DNA of 64,000 nucleotides from Mycobacterium sp. PO1 (GCF_017312405.1 NZ_BLTG01000027.1:54386-118385); one strand, 5' to 3'; counted from the first letter of the stretch, positions 20,127 through 30,189 are shown. The notes: generated by a model not told the origin, from the sequence alone. A program made the numbers and translations.

Positions 20127-21665
20127 CTACACCATCTCTACCAGCATCTCGGCCGCGGTGGTTTCGGCGCGAGCAAAGTCGTCTTCCACCAGTCCGATCC
20201 GCGTCCGCCGGTCCAGGATGTCCTCGCTGGTGAGCGCCCCCTCGTGGGTCACCGCATACTCGAATTCGGCACGGGTGACGTCGATTCCGTCGGCCACCGG
20301 GTCGGTGGGCCGCGGACAGGTCGCCCGGGCGATGACATTGGGCGCCTCGGCGCCGTAGCGCGCCACCAGCGAACCGGGCAGTCCGACCGGCGTCCGCATG
20401 GTCGCCACCGGGTTGGCCGGCGCCCCCACCAATGGAAGGTTGCGGGTCCGGCACGGTCCCGCGGTCAGCGACCGCAGTTGCACTGCTCGGTCGATGACAT
20501 CCTCGGCCATGTAGCGGTATTCGGTGAGCTTGCCGCCGATGACACTGAGCACCCCGGATTCGGACTCTGTCACGGCGTGGTCGCGCGACACGTCCGCGGT
20601 GCTGCCCGCACCGGTGTCGATGAGGGGCCGAAGCCCGGCGTAGGTGCCGAGTACATCCGCGGGCGTCAACCTCAGCGCCAGCGCCGTGTTGACGGTGTCG
20701 AGGAGGAACGAGATTTCGTCCGGGGTCGCCTCCGGCACATCGGGAATCGGGCCGGGGGCGTCCTCGTCGGTCAACCCGAGATACACCCTGCCCAGCTGCT
20801 CGGGCATCGCGAACACGAACCGGTTGAGCTCACCGGGAATCGGTACCGTCAGCGCAGCAACAGGATTGCCGAACGCGGCGGCGTCGAACACCAGGTGGGT
20901 CCCACGACTGGGACGCAGCCGCAGCGCAGGGTCCAACTCCCCCGCCCATACCCCGGTCGCATTGACCACCGCTCGGGCGGCGACGGTCATCGATTCCCCG
21001 GTCTCGGTGTCGGTCAGCGTGACGGAGGTGCCGGAGGCGTCGGAGGCCGCCACCCGGGTGAGGATCTTGGCGTTGTTCTGGGCGGCGGTGCGGGCCACCG
21101 CGGTGACGAGGCGAGCGTCGTCGATGAGCTGCCCGTCGTAGGCCAGCAGCGCACCGTCGAGTCCGTCGGTGCGTACCGTCGGCGCGAGTTCGAGGGCCCG
21201 CCGCGCGTCGACCCTTCGTGAGCGGGGCAGCGTCGCCGCTGGCGTTCCCGCCAGCCTGCGCAGCCCGTCCCCGGCCGCGAATCCGACCCGCACCAATGCG
21301 CGCGAGGCCCGACCCATCTCGGGGAGCAGCGGAACGAGCTGCGGCATCGCGTGCACCAGATGCGGCGCGTTGCGGGTCATCAGGATGTGTCGTTCGACCG
21401 CACTACGACGTGCGATTCCGACGTTGCCAGTGGCCAGGTAGCGCAAGCCGCCGTGGACCAACTTGGAGCTCCACCGGCTGGTTCCGAAGGCCAGATCGTG
21501 CTTCTCGACCAGCACGACCGACAGGCCGCGGGTCGCCGCGTCCAGCGCGATGCCGACCCCGGTGATGCCTCCGCCGATGACCAGGATGTCGACGCTGTTG
21601 CCGTCACCGAGCTCGGCGAGCTCGGCGGAGCGTCGGGACTTGTTCAATGCTGTTGCATCGCTCAC
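20127..21665 (-). CDS. glpD: FAD-dependent glycerol-3-phosphate dehydrogenase
   Basis: Membrane-associated flavoenzyme oxidising glycerol 3-phosphate to dihydroxyacetone phosphate with electrons to the quinone pool. 512 residues. The FAD-binding GGGITGVG motif lies at about residues 23-30, followed by the conserved GTSRWSSKLVHGGLRYL and a C-terminal GlpD-type helical domain. The frame stays open upstream, but the GTG at 21665 is chosen because it overlaps the TetR stop by 4 nt (GTGA) and places the FAD motif correctly. It corresponds to Rv2249c (glpD1). Co-transcribed with the TetR gene. Confidence 0.93.
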   Translation of the reverse strand: MSDATALNKSRRSAELAELGDGNSVDILVIGGGITGVGIALDAATRGLSVVLVEKHDLAFGTSRWSSKLVHGGLRYLATGNVGIARRSAVERHILMTRNAPHLVHAMPQLVPLLPEMGRASRALVRVGFAAGDGLRRLAGTPAATLPRSRRVDARRALELAPTVRTDGLDGALLAYDGQLIDDARLVTAVARTAAQNNAKILTRVAASDASGTSVTLTDTETGESMTVAARAVVNATGVWAGELDPALRLRPSRGTHLVFDAAAFGNPVAALTVPIPGELNRFVFAMPEQLGRVYLGLTDEDAPGPIPDVPEATPDEISFLLDTVNTALALRLTPADVLGTYAGLRPLIDTGAGSTADVSRDHAVTESESGVLSVIGGKLTEYRYMAEDVIDRAVQLRSLTAGPCRTRNLPLVGAPANPVATMRTPVGLPGSLVARYGAEAPNVIARATCPRPTDPVADGIDVTRAEFEYAVTHEGALTSEDILDRRTRIGLVEDDFARAETTAAEMLVEMV

Positions 21666-22240
21666 GGTTTGAGGTATCCGTTCAGTGAGTGGGCCAGCTC
21701 GGTGTCGAGCGAGTCCGCGTCGAGCAGGTCGGCGACCATCTGCGCGGACTGGATGGTCGACTGGGTGATGAGCAGACACATGGCCGCCATCTGGTGGGCG
21801 TCGCCGGTGCGGATGCTGCCTTCGCTCTGGCCGGACTTGATGGCTTCGGCCAGCGCGTCGACCAGGATCTGCTGGCTGGTGCCCAGCCGGCTCGTGATGT
21901 AGGTGATGGCGATGTTGGGGGCGTTGTGGATGACCGACATGACCACGTCGTCGCCGCGGAGATGCTGAGCCACCGCGACCACTCGCGCGACCATCGCCTC
22001 CCGGCCGGCACCGGCGTCGGGCACGGCGTCGAGCACCCCGGCAATCCGCAGGGTGAGCAACTCGGCGATGACCCACCGGATGTCGGGCCAGCGACGGTAG
22101 ATGGTCGGCCGGCTGACTCGGGCGCGCCGGGCGATCTCGGTCAAGGTGGTCCGCTCCACGCCGTAGGCGAGGATGCACGCCGCGGCGGCGTCGAGGATCC
22201 GCGCCTCGACACTCTGCGGAGATTTACGGATTGACACCAT
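21662..22240 (-). CDS. TetR-family transcriptional regulator
   Basis: 192 residues with an N-terminal DNA-binding domain (LTEIARRARVSRPTIYRRW, about residues 34-52) and a helical C-terminal ligand domain. Its stop overlaps the glpD start by 4 nt, and its start is only 17 bp from the divergent flavoprotein start. It probably represses itself, glpD and the flavoprotein-lipid kinase pair. Matches Rv2250c in position. Confidence 0.9.
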   Translation of the reverse strand: MVSIRKSPQSVEARILDAAAACILAYGVERTTLTEIARRARVSRPTIYRRWPDIRWVIAELLTLRIAGVLDAVPDAGAGREAMVARVVAVAQHLRGDDVVMSVIHNAPNIAITYITSRLGTSQQILVDALAEAIKSGQSEGSIRTGDAHQMAAMCLLITQSTIQSAQMVADLLDADSLDTELAHSLNGYLKP

Positions 22241-22257
22241 CTGTAATACTGTAACTC
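22241..22257. promoter_or_regulatory. 17-bp divergent intergenic region
   Basis: The two ATG codons (TetR at 22240, flavoprotein at 22258) are separated by 17 bp containing the direct repeat CTGTAA-TA-CTGTAA. A TAATACT segment resembles a -10 box for the plus-strand gene, close enough to imply a leaderless or nearly leaderless transcript. A TetR operator here would control both sides. Confidence 0.5.
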
Positions 22258-23877
22258 ATGACCGACGCGAGCGCCCAACCGAACGATCCGCCCATGCTGT
22301 GGAACGGCTGGGGTGACCCCGCCGCCGCCAAGCCGCTGTCCCCGGGAATCCGGTCGCTGCTCGAGCAGGCGCTCGGTATCCAACCCACCGACGTGCCCGC
22401 GCCCAGCCTCGATCAGGTGCGGCTGAGGCCGTCGGCGCTGTCACCGTCCGACCGGGACGGTTTCGCCGCGATCCTCGGAGCCGAGCATGTCGCCGTCGCC
22501 GATCACGATCGGCTGCTGCGCGCCGGCGGCAAGTCGACGCTGGACCTGCTGCGACGTCGCGACTTCGGCGTCCAGGACGCCCCCGACGCGGTGCTGCTGC
22601 CCGGCAGCGACGACGAGGTGGCCGCGGTGTTGCGGTTCTGTGCCGACCGCAGCATCGCCGTGGTTCCCTTCGGCGGCGGCACCTCGGTGGTCGGCGGGCT
22701 CGACCCGACGCGCGGACGGTTCAAGGCGGTGGTGTCGCTGGACCTGCGCCGGCTGGACCAGCTGTGGTGGCTCGACGAGGTGTCGTGGGAGGCCGAGCTG
22801 GGCGCCGGGGTGACCGGACCGGATGCCGAGCGCCTGCTGGGCGAGCGCGGCTTCTCACTCGGGCATTTCCCGCAGAGCTTTTGCTTCGCGACCATCGGTG
22901 GGTTCGCCGCCACCCGCTCGTCCGGGCAGGATTCGGCCGGTTACGGCCGCTTCGACGACATGGTCCGCGGGCTGCGCGCCATCACCCCGGCCGGCACCCT
23001 GGACCTGGGTCGCGCACCCGCGTCGGCTGCGGGCCCCGATCTTCGTCAATTGCTGCTCGGCTCCGAGGGCGCCTTCGGCGTGATCACCCGGGTGCGGGTG
23101 CGCGTGCACCCGGTGCCGCAGACAACACGTCACGAGGCCTGGTCGTTCCCGGATTTCGCCACCGGCGCCGACGCGCTGCGGGCGGTCGTGCAGACCGGCA
23201 CCGGTCCGACGGTGTTGCGGCTGTCCGACGAAGCCGAGACGGGGGTCAACCTCGCCACGACCGAGAGCATCGGTGAACAGCAGACGATCACCGGTGGGTG
23301 CCTGGCCATCACGGTGTTCGAGGGCACCGAGGCCCATGTCGCGAGCCGCCACCAGGAGACCCGGGATCTGCTCACCGCGATGGGCGGGACGTCGCTGGGT
23401 GACGCCGCCGCGCGGGCCTGGGAGCACGGCCGATTCAACGCCCCCTACCTGCGCGACTCACTGCTGGCTGCCGGGGCGCTGTGCGAGACCCTCGAGACCG
23501 CAACCACCTGGTCCAACGTGCCGCTGCTCAAGGCGGCGGTCACCGAGGCGTTGACCACGGCCCTGGCCGATTCGGGCACCCCCGCCCTGGTGATGTGCCA
23601 CATTTCGCATGTGTATCCGACCGGCGCCTCGCTCTACTTCACCGTCGTGGCAGCACAGCGCGGCAACCCGATCGAGCAGTGGCGCACCGCCAAGGCCGCG
23701 GCCTCGGAGGCGATGGTGCGCAACGGCGGCACGATCACCCATCACCACGCGGTGGGCGCCGATCACCGCCCGTGGATGCGCGACGAGGTCGGCGACCTCG
23801 GGGTCGAGTTGCTCAGGTCCGTCAAGGCCACCCTGGATCCGGCCGGAATCCTCAACCCGGGCAAGTTGATTCCGTGA
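22258..23877 (+). CDS. FAD-binding oxidase, alkyl-DHAP synthase-like
   Basis: 539-residue flavoprotein of the VAO/FAD_binding_4 family, similar to alkyldihydroxyacetonephosphate synthase. The FAD-binding core is visible at VVPFGGGTSVVGGLDPTRG (about 136-154), with further FAD-contact segments at ATIGGFAATRSSGQ and EGAFGVIT. The C-terminal HHHAVGADHRPWM resembles the conserved His-rich end of alkyl-DHAP synthases. Corresponds to Rv2251, whose function is not established; ether-lipid synthesis is only one possibility. Its TGA overlaps the lipid kinase GTG by 4 nt. Confidence 0.88.
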   Translation: MTDASAQPNDPPMLWNGWGDPAAAKPLSPGIRSLLEQALGIQPTDVPAPSLDQVRLRPSALSPSDRDGFAAILGAEHVAVADHDRLLRAGGKSTLDLLRRRDFGVQDAPDAVLLPGSDDEVAAVLRFCADRSIAVVPFGGGTSVVGGLDPTRGRFKAVVSLDLRRLDQLWWLDEVSWEAELGAGVTGPDAERLLGERGFSLGHFPQSFCFATIGGFAATRSSGQDSAGYGRFDDMVRGLRAITPAGTLDLGRAPASAAGPDLRQLLLGSEGAFGVITRVRVRVHPVPQTTRHEAWSFPDFATGADALRAVVQTGTGPTVLRLSDEAETGVNLATTESIGEQQTITGGCLAITVFEGTEAHVASRHQETRDLLTAMGGTSLGDAAARAWEHGRFNAPYLRDSLLAAGALCETLETATTWSNVPLLKAAVTEALTTALADSGTPALVMCHISHVYPTGASLYFTVVAAQRGNPIEQWRTAKAAASEAMVRNGGTITHHHAVGADHRPWMRDEVGDLGVELLRSVKATLDPAGILNPGKLIP

Positions 23878-24779
23878 CCGGCACCGGGCGCGTCACCGTA
23901 CTGACGAACCCGGCGTCGGGGCACGGCAACGCCCGGCACGCCGCCGAGCGTGCCATCACCCAGCTGCACCGCCGTGGACTCGACGTCGTCGCCATCGCCG
24001 GCACCGACGCCACCCATGCCCAGCGCCTCGTGGAGGGCGCGCTCGAGCGCGACATGGACGCGCTGGTGGTCGTCGGCGGCGACGGCATCGTGTCGGTCGC
24101 GTTGCAGGTGCTCGCGGAAAGCGAGGTTCCGCTGGCGATCGTGCCGGCCGGCACCGGCAACGACCACGCCCGCGCGTTCGGTCTGCCGGTCAACGACCCG
24201 GAGGCGGCCGCCGACGTGGTGGTCGACGGCTGCATCGACACCGTCGACCTCGGGCGCATCGCCGGCAGCGACGGCACGGTTCGCTGGTTCGGCACCGTGA
24301 TGGCCGCAGGATTCGACTCGCTGGTCACCGACCGGACCAACCGGATGACCTGGCCGCACGGACGGATGCGCTACAACCTGGCGATGCTGGCCGAACTGTC
24401 CCAGCTTCGGCTGCTGCCGTTCCGGCTGACCTTCGACGGCGACACCTACGTCACCGAGTTGACGCTCGCCGCGTTCGGTAACACCCGCAGCTACGGCGGG
24501 GGCATGTTGATCTGCCCCGACGCCGACCCGCGCGACGGGTTGCTCGACGCGACGATGGTCGCCTCGGCGTCACGGACGCGGCTGATCCGGCTGTTTCCCA
24601 CGGTGTTCAAGGGCACCCATGTCGACCTCGACGAGGTGCACACCCGGCGGGCGGGGACCATCACCGTCGACAGCCCCGGGATCAATGCATACGCCGACGG
24701 GGAGTATGTCTGCCCGCTGCCTGTCGAGGTGTCCGCGGTGCCCGCCGCGCTGAAGATCCTGCGACCGGGGGCCGGTTAG
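23874..24779 (+). CDS. Diacylglycerol/lipid kinase
   Basis: 301-residue kinase of the DAGK_cat/YegS family, phosphorylating a lipid such as diacylglycerol. Motifs are TNPASGHGNA at the N-terminus, the nucleotide-binding VVVGGDGIVSVALQVL (about 62-77) and PAGTGNDHARAFGLP (about 91-105). The GTG at 23874 overlaps the preceding stop by 4 nt. Corresponds to Rv2252, reported as a lipid kinase. Its TAG shares bases with the TAA of the convergent DUF3145 gene (TTAG at 24776-24779). Confidence 0.93.
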   Translation: MTGTGRVTVLTNPASGHGNARHAAERAITQLHRRGLDVVAIAGTDATHAQRLVEGALERDMDALVVVGGDGIVSVALQVLAESEVPLAIVPAGTGNDHARAFGLPVNDPEAAADVVVDGCIDTVDLGRIAGSDGTVRWFGTVMAAGFDSLVTDRTNRMTWPHGRMRYNLAMLAELSQLRLLPFRLTFDGDTYVTELTLAAFGNTRSYGGGMLICPDADPRDGLLDATMVASASRTRLIRLFPTVFKGTHVDLDEVHTRRAGTITVDSPGINAYADGEYVCPLPVEVSAVPAALKILRPGAG

Positions 24780-25288
24780 CCGACACCCCTGCTCAGCCAG
24801 CTGACCTCGGCGCCCTCGCCGCCATCGCGGTAGGCCTCCAGTGCGTCGTCCCACGCGGTGCCGAGCACCGAGTCGAGCTCGGCGGCCAACGTGTCGGCCC
24901 CGGCGGCCATCAGGGAGCGCAGGCGCATCTCGCCGACCATGACGTCGCCGTTGGCGCTCATCGCGCCGCTCCACAGCCCCAGTTGCGGGGTGTGGCACCA
25001 GCGGTGCCCGTCGACACCCTGGCTGGGGTCCTCGGTGACCTCGAAGCGCAGCACCGACCAGGAGCGCAGCGCATTCGCCAGCTGGGCACCGGTGCCGACC
25101 GGCCCGACCCAGTTGGTGACGGCGCGCAGCTGTCCCGGCATGGCCGGCTGCGGGGTCCACTTCAGGTTCGCCCTCGAATTGAGGGTCGACGACAACGCCC
25201 ACTCGACATGCGGGCACACCGCCGCGGGCGACGCGTGGATGTAGACCACGCCCGTCGTCACGTCGGCGAACTGATTCGCTGCACGCAT
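24776..25288 (-). CDS. DUF3145 family protein
   Basis: 170-residue conserved actinobacterial protein of unknown role. It begins MRAANQFADVTTGVVYIHAS and ends GGEGAEVSWLSRGVG, both typical of this family. It has no signal peptide or membrane segment. Position between the lipid kinase and the serine hydrolase suggests it is the Rv2256c equivalent. The ATG follows AAGGAGCAAGT. Confidence 0.9.
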   Translation of the reverse strand: MRAANQFADVTTGVVYIHASPAAVCPHVEWALSSTLNSRANLKWTPQPAMPGQLRAVTNWVGPVGTGAQLANALRSWSVLRFEVTEDPSQGVDGHRWCHTPQLGLWSGAMSANGDVMVGEMRLRSLMAAGADTLAAELDSVLGTAWDDALEAYRDGGEGAEVSWLSRGVG

Positions 25289-25425
25289 CTACTTGCTCCT
25301 TCGGCTCCACGAGGGACGTCTTCCCCAACGACCTGGTGGTTTCCGAACGGCAATGGATCGCTCAGCGAGATGAAATTGTCGGTGTTGCTTGCGAGACCAT
25401 TGTGCCTCGTGATACGGGTGTTGCG

Positions 25426-26250
25426 CTAGTCGCGCCTGAATTCTCTCAGAACTTCATCAGACAGCGCGGGCATCACCGACTGGGCCCACTCCCCGAAGCG
25501 TCGGTCGGTGAGCACGACCAGGGCCACCCCGGCGTCCGGATCGACCCACAAGAACGTCCCCGACTGACCGAAGTGACCGAAGGTGCGCGCCGAGTTGGCC
25601 GACCCGGTCCAGTGCGGAGATTTGCCGTCGCGAATCTCGAAGCCCAGCCCCCAGTCGTTGGGGCGTTGCACGCCGAATCCGGGCAGCACCCCGTCCAGGC
25701 CGGGAAACTGAACGCTGATCGCGTCGCTGTGCATCGGCTCCGACACCGTCACCGGTTCCAGCAGATCCCCGGCGAAAGCCGCCAGGTCGGCGACGGTCGA
25801 GGACGCCCCGTAGCCGGCCGCCTCGGCCCCGCCCTCGAACTCGGTGTCGGCCATCGCCAGCGGATCGAGCACGGCCTCCCGCAGGTACGACTCGAACGGG
25901 ATGGTCGACTCTCGTTCCATCACCTCGGCGAGCACCGTGAAGCCGTGATTGGAGTAGATGCGGCGGGTCCCGGGTTCGGCGAGCACCTTGCCCGAGGTCA
26001 TCTCGTAGCCGGCTGCGTGTGCCAGCAGGTGACGCACTGTCGAGCCGGGTGGGCCCGCGGGAGTGTCGAGGCTGACGGCGCCCTCCTCGACGGCGACCTG
26101 CGCCGCCCGCGCGACCAGCGGCTTGGTCACCGAGGCCAGCGCGAACCGGCGCCGGGTGTCGCCCCAGTCGGCCAGCACACCCTCGGTCGACACGACCGCC
26201 GCGGCTGCGGTCGGTACCGGCCAGTCGGCCAGGACGTCGAGGGCTCCCAT
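25426..26250 (-). CDS. Serine beta-lactamase-like hydrolase
   Basis: 274-residue member of the beta-lactamase/penicillin-binding family (class C-like, esterase EstB type). The catalytic S-x-x-K is Ser40-Lys43 in SVTK, the second motif is Y-S-N (IYSNHGF) and the third H-F-G (TFGHFGQSG). No signal peptide is present, so a cytoplasmic esterase or amidase is more likely than antibiotic resistance. Corresponds to the uncharacterised Rv2257c. It ends 12 bp after the MscS gene on the same strand. Confidence 0.9.
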   Translation of the reverse strand: MGALDVLADWPVPTAAAAVVSTEGVLADWGDTRRRFALASVTKPLVARAAQVAVEEGAVSLDTPAGPPGSTVRHLLAHAAGYEMTSGKVLAEPGTRRIYSNHGFTVLAEVMERESTIPFESYLREAVLDPLAMADTEFEGGAEAAGYGASSTVADLAAFAGDLLEPVTVSEPMHSDAISVQFPGLDGVLPGFGVQRPNDWGLGFEIRDGKSPHWTGSANSARTFGHFGQSGTFLWVDPDAGVALVVLTDRRFGEWAQSVMPALSDEVLREFRRD

Positions 26251-26262
26251 CGATCCAGGAGC

Positions 26263-27231
26263 TTAGTTCGCGTCCCCGTTCGTCTTCCCGCCGACCAGCG
26301 CATGGATGCGTCCGTGCGGGTAGGGCAGATCGATGCCGTTCTCGTCGTAGGCACGCAGGATCTCGCGCCGCAGCCGGCGCTGCACCGACCACTGCGCACC
26401 GGGGCGGGTCTTCAGCGTCATGCGCAGCGTCAGCAGGTCCGGCGACAGCTCCTGCACGCCGAGCATCTCGGGCTCGCCCAGCACCTTCTCCGCCAGCGGC
26501 GCCTCCGCGATGGCGGCCGTGGCCGCGTCGACGGCGACCTGCTCGGCGCGCTCGACATCGGCACTCAGCGACACCGGCACCTCGATGCGGGCCACGGCGT
26601 ATTCCTGGCTCATGTTGCCGACGCGGGCGATCTCACCGTTGCGGACGTACCAGAGGGTGCCGTCGATGTCGCGCAACGTCGTCACCCGCAGGCCGACCGT
26701 CTGCACCTCGCCGATGGCCTCGCCGAGATCGACGATGTCTCCGACGCCGTACTGGTCCTCCAGCAGCATGAACACCCCGGTGACGAAATCGCGCACGAGG
26801 TTCTGGGCGCCGAAGCCGATGGCCAGGCCGACCACCCCGGCCGAGGCGATGAACGGCGCGATGTTGACGCCGAGGACGTTGAGGATCGCCAGGATGCCCC
26901 ACACCAGCAGCACGATCGACACCGTCGACTTGAGCACCGACCCGATGGTCTGGGCGCGCTGCTGACGGCGCTCGATGGCCTGCTGGCCGGTCGCGCCCGA
27001 CGGCACGCGGTCGCGCAGGCCGCGCAGCAGCGCCGGCTTGGCGGGGGCGTTCTCGTCACCGCTGACCTTCTTGGCCTTGCCGCCGCGGCCGGTGGCCCGG
27101 TCGATCATCCGGTGCAGGATGAAGCGGGCGATCAAGATGGCGATCAGGTATGCCCCGATCCGGATCGGCACCTCGACAAGCCAGTGCTGGTTGGTCTCCG
27201 TCCATTCCATAGCAAGCGTCTGCAGATCCAT
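26263..27231 (-). CDS. Small-conductance mechanosensitive channel (MscS family)
   Basis: 322-residue membrane protein. N-terminal helices about 20-40 and 105-125 are followed by the pore-lining helix of MscS type (ASAGVVGLAIGFGAQNLVRD, about 130-149), the beta domain (FMLLEDQYGVGDIVDLGEAIG) and the C-terminal cytoplasmic domain. It relieves osmotic pressure or is a related low-conductance channel. The frame is open further upstream; the ATG at 27231 is preferred because it opens the homologous region, although GAAGG is only 1 nt away. An ATG at 27210 is an alternative. Confidence 0.9.
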   Translation of the reverse strand: MDLQTLAMEWTETNQHWLVEVPIRIGAYLIAILIARFILHRMIDRATGRGGKAKKVSGDENAPAKPALLRGLRDRVPSGATGQQAIERRQQRAQTIGSVLKSTVSIVLLVWGILAILNVLGVNIAPFIASAGVVGLAIGFGAQNLVRDFVTGVFMLLEDQYGVGDIVDLGEAIGEVQTVGLRVTTLRDIDGTLWYVRNGEIARVGNMSQEYAVARIEVPVSLSADVERAEQVAVDAATAAIAEAPLAEKVLGEPEMLGVQELSPDLLTLRMTLKTRPGAQWSVQRRLRREILRAYDENGIDLPYPHGRIHALVGGKTNGDAN

Positions 27232-27316
27232 ACCTTCGACCGTACGGGCCGGACAACCGTGATCGAAAGCCGCCGAGGTCAGCACTTCCGATCGACCCGA
27301 TGCTGGTGCGGCTGCG

Positions 27317-28393
27317 TCACTTTCTGGCGACGTAGTAGAAGTTGATCGGGTCGGACTCGATCTCGCGCACCTGCACGTCGGTGAAGCCGGCGTCACTCAG
27401 CATGGTGGTGGCCAGCTCCCGGCCCCAGCACGTGCCCAGGCCGTCGCCGTCCAGGCCGAGCGACACGCTCATGCAGTGCATCGTCGAGACGGTGTAGAGG
27501 TAGGACGCGAACGGCACCCCGACGTTGTCCTCCAGATGGCTGGAGGCCTTGATGTCGACCATCAGGAACACCCCACCCGGGCGCAGCGCGCGGTGGATGT
27601 TGGCCAGCACGGTGGCAGGGTGCGCCTGATCGTGGATGGAGTCGAACGCGGTGATGACGTCGAACGCGTCGGTGTCCTCGAGGCGCGCGACGTCGGCGGC
27701 GCGGAACGTCGCGTTGGTCAACCCGAGGCGGCCGGCTTCGGCGACGCCGGCAGCCAGCCCCTCCTCCGAGAAGTCGATCCCGACGAACCGGCTGTCCGGG
27801 AAGGCCTGCGCCATCACGTTGACGGCGTGGCCGCTGCCGCACCCGACGTCGGCGACGTCCACACCCGCGCGCAACCGGTCGGGCAGCCCGTCGGCCATCG
27901 GCAGGATCCCGTCGACCAGCGCGGCGTCGAAGACCTCGCCACTCTCTTCGGCCATCAGCGAATGAAAGCGCGGGTACTCGTGGTAGGACAGACCACCGCC
28001 GTGCCGGAAGCAGCCGATGATCTTCTGCTCGACCTCGCCGAGCAGCGGGATGAACTGGGCCACCCGAGCAAGGTTGTCCGGCCCGGCCGAGCGGGTCAGC
28101 ACCGCGGCGCGCTGCTGGGGCAGCGAGTAGGTCTGCGATGCCGGGTCGTAGTCGACGATCTGCGCCGCCACCACGCCACCCAACCATTCCCGCACGTAGC
28201 GCTCGTCGAGCCCGGCGGCGTCGGCGATCTGGATGCTGCTGGCCGGCGGCAGCCCGGCGAGCGTGTCGAACAAGTGGGTCTGGTGTCCGATCGACAGCAG
28301 GATCGCCACGCTCGCGGCGTCGATCGCGCCGACGACGCGCTCGGCGAACTCCTCGGTCGTATCGGTCATCGGTGTTTCCTGAACTGTGGTCAT
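27317..28393 (-). CDS. SAM-dependent methyltransferase, Rv2258c-like
   Basis: 358 residues. The N-terminal winged-helix region (about 15-95) resembles the dimerisation domain of O-methyltransferases, which explains why such proteins were once called regulators. The C-terminal class I methyltransferase has motif [16 protein letters not shown] (about 179-193), an acidic loop GIDFSE, and [11 protein letters not shown]. The substrate is unknown. It follows the LuxR regulator on the same strand with about 100 nt between, including a 7-bp inverted repeat. Confidence 0.9.
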   Translation of the reverse strand: MTTVQETPMTDTTEEFAERVVGAIDAASVAILLSIGHQTHLFDTLAGLPPASSIQIADAAGLDERYVREWLGGVVAAQIVDYDPASQTYSLPQQRAAVLTRSAGPDNLARVAQFIPLLGEVEQKIIGCFRHGGGLSYHEYPRFHSLMAEESGEVFDAALVDGILPMADGLPDRLRAGVDVADVGCGSGHAVNVMAQAFPDSRFVGIDFSEEGLAAGVAEAGRLGLTNATFRAADVARLEDTDAFDVITAFDSIHDQAHPATVLANIHRALRPGGVFLMVDIKASSHLEDNVGVPFASYLYTVSTMHCMSVSLGLDGDGLGTCWGRELATTMLSDAGFTDVQVREIESDPINFYYVARK

Positions 28394-28435
28394 GGCGTTG
28401 ACGCTAAGACGCCGATGCGTGCCCTGGCATCGAGT

Positions 28436-28453
28436 ACACGATGCAGATCGTGT
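28436..28453. promoter_or_regulatory. Inverted repeat upstream of the methyltransferase gene
   Basis: ACACGAT (28436-28442), 4-nt spacer, ATCGTGT (28447-28453): perfect 7-bp arms 43 nt upstream of the methyltransferase start. A possible operator, perhaps for the LuxR-type protein encoded next door. Confidence 0.45.
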
Positions 28454-28491
28454 GCGCGCCCGTGGTGCAAACCATGCAGGCCGGCCCCTTG

Positions 28492-30099
28492 CTACAGCAC
28501 GTCGTTGGCATGCGCCCAGGCGGCCGCGGCAGTCCGCGACGAGACCCCGATCTTGGCGTAGATGTTGGCCAGATGGCGGCCGACGGTCTTCTCCGACAGG
28601 TAGAGCTGCTGGGCGGCCTGCCGGTTGGTCGCGCCCTGCGCAACGCAGGCCAGGACCTCGAGCTCACGGCGGGTGAGCCCGCCGGGTGAGGGGATGCCGC
28701 AGATACCAGCGGGTTCGACCCCCAGTTCGGCGTAGATCGCGTCGGCGGTGGCGGCGTCGGCGGCGGAGGCGCGCGTGTCTCCGAGGCCGCGCCGGGCCAG
28801 CGCCATCCACTCATAGACTTCGGCGGTCTCGTAGCGGGACTGCTGCACCCGGTATTCGCGCAGCGCCTCCTGGAGCGAGGCGAGCGCGTCGTCGAACCGA
28901 CCCTGCCGCACCGCCACGGCGCCGCGGGCGTGCGCCGCCCAGGCCAAAAAACCCGGGGTCTTGAATGCCGCAGCGTCGGTTTCGAGTTCACGGCAGTAGG
29001 TTTCGGCTTCGTCGACGGCATCGCGCCCGAGCGCGATCTCCACCGCGGCACGCAACAAACGCATCCGGTCCAGCCGGTCTGCACCGGCCAACGCCAGTCG
29101 GATCGCCGTCCACGCCGCCGCGGAGTCCCCGCGCCGGCAGGCCAGCAGGGCTTCGCCGGGCTGCGGGTCCTTGCCCAACGTTCTGGCCTGCTCGAAGGCC
29201 CGGGCCGCACCGTCCAGATCGCCCATCAGCCGGCGCACCTCGCCCAGCTGGTAGTACCCCTCTGCCGCAGCCCAGGAGTTGACCTCGGCGAGGGTGCGGC
29301 TGGACGTGCCGAGCCGGTGCTCGAGGAGGCGGTAGTCGTCGGTGTGGACCTGCACCTGCAAACGGTGCACATCACACACCCCGCCGTAGGGCAGCGAACC
29401 TGACAACCCGCACCACTGCTCCATCGACTGGGTCCACGACCGCATCCGCGGCAGGTCGGCCAGCTTGTGGCAGTGGTGCAGCACGATGCAGTAGATGTCG
29501 CCGGCCCACTCGATCGGCACTTCATCGGCCACCAGCGGCAGAATCGCCTCGTCGATCAGCGCGTAGCCGTCGGCGGTGCGGGCGTGCAGGATCGCCTCGA
29601 TGCCGCCGATGATCAGACCCAGCGCGGTGACGGCGGGCGTGTTCAACCGCTCAGCGAGGTCGCGCAGCGCGCGCACATGCGTTTCGAGCGTGTCGAGGTC
29701 CAGCGTCATCGCCGCGATGTTGGCGTCGAGGTAGGCCAGGTAACCGTGTGCGGGCCCCTCCTCGGCGCCCGCGAGCAGCCGGCGGGCCCGGTTCATCCAG
29801 CCCTGCCCGATGTTGAGGTCACCGCGCACCAGCCAGGCCAGCCCGAGCTCGGTGGCCTTCATCGCTGCGGCGGTGGGGTCGGTCCTGGTGAGCTCGGCGA
29901 ACACCCGCTCGGCGGCTCGGCTGGCCTCCTTGACGTGACCGAGACGCCACGCGGCGAACGAGAAGGCGTCGAGGTCGTCGATGCGCAGCGGCGCGTACAC
30001 GCTGGCGCGGTCGAACGCCTCGTAGCTGGCACGCCAGTCCCGTCGTTCGTGCGCGGCGCGCGCGACCGTCAGCAGATCAATCTGCGGTTCGACCAGCAT
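28492..30099 (-). CDS. Large LuxR-family transcriptional regulator
   Basis: 535 residues with a C-terminal LuxR/NarL helix-turn-helix ([22 protein letters not shown] then [20 protein letters not shown], about 470-525). The rest is helical, Ala/Leu/Arg-rich and TPR-like, with no P-loop, so it looks like the C-terminal part of a MalT/LAL-type regulator without the ATPase. It precedes the methyltransferase gene on the same strand and is divergent from mscR. The signal is unknown. Confidence 0.88.
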   Translation of the reverse strand: MLVEPQIDLLTVARAAHERRDWRASYEAFDRASVYAPLRIDDLDAFSFAAWRLGHVKEASRAAERVFAELTRTDPTAAAMKATELGLAWLVRGDLNIGQGWMNRARRLLAGAEEGPAHGYLAYLDANIAAMTLDLDTLETHVRALRDLAERLNTPAVTALGLIIGGIEAILHARTADGYALIDEAILPLVADEVPIEWAGDIYCIVLHHCHKLADLPRMRSWTQSMEQWCGLSGSLPYGGVCDVHRLQVQVHTDDYRLLEHRLGTSSRTLAEVNSWAAAEGYYQLGEVRRLMGDLDGAARAFEQARTLGKDPQPGEALLACRRGDSAAAWTAIRLALAGADRLDRMRLLRAAVEIALGRDAVDEAETYCRELETDAAAFKTPGFLAWAAHARGAVAVRQGRFDDALASLQEALREYRVQQSRYETAEVYEWMALARRGLGDTRASAADAATADAIYAELGVEPAGICGIPSPGGLTRRELEVLACVAQGATNRQAAQQLYLSEKTVGRHLANIYAKIGVSSRTAAAAWAHANDVL

Positions 30100-30189
30100 C
30101 GATGTTCAGGTTATCCCCATCGGACCCGTTGAGGACAGGCCCGGGACACACGCTCTGTCGCCCCCGAGGCGAACCATTAGGTTGTAGGC

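Noticed and set aside
25426..26250. Antibiotic-resistance beta-lactamase
   Set aside because: No export signal, and the class C-like motifs also occur in cytoplasmic esterases; position matches a conserved housekeeping neighbour.
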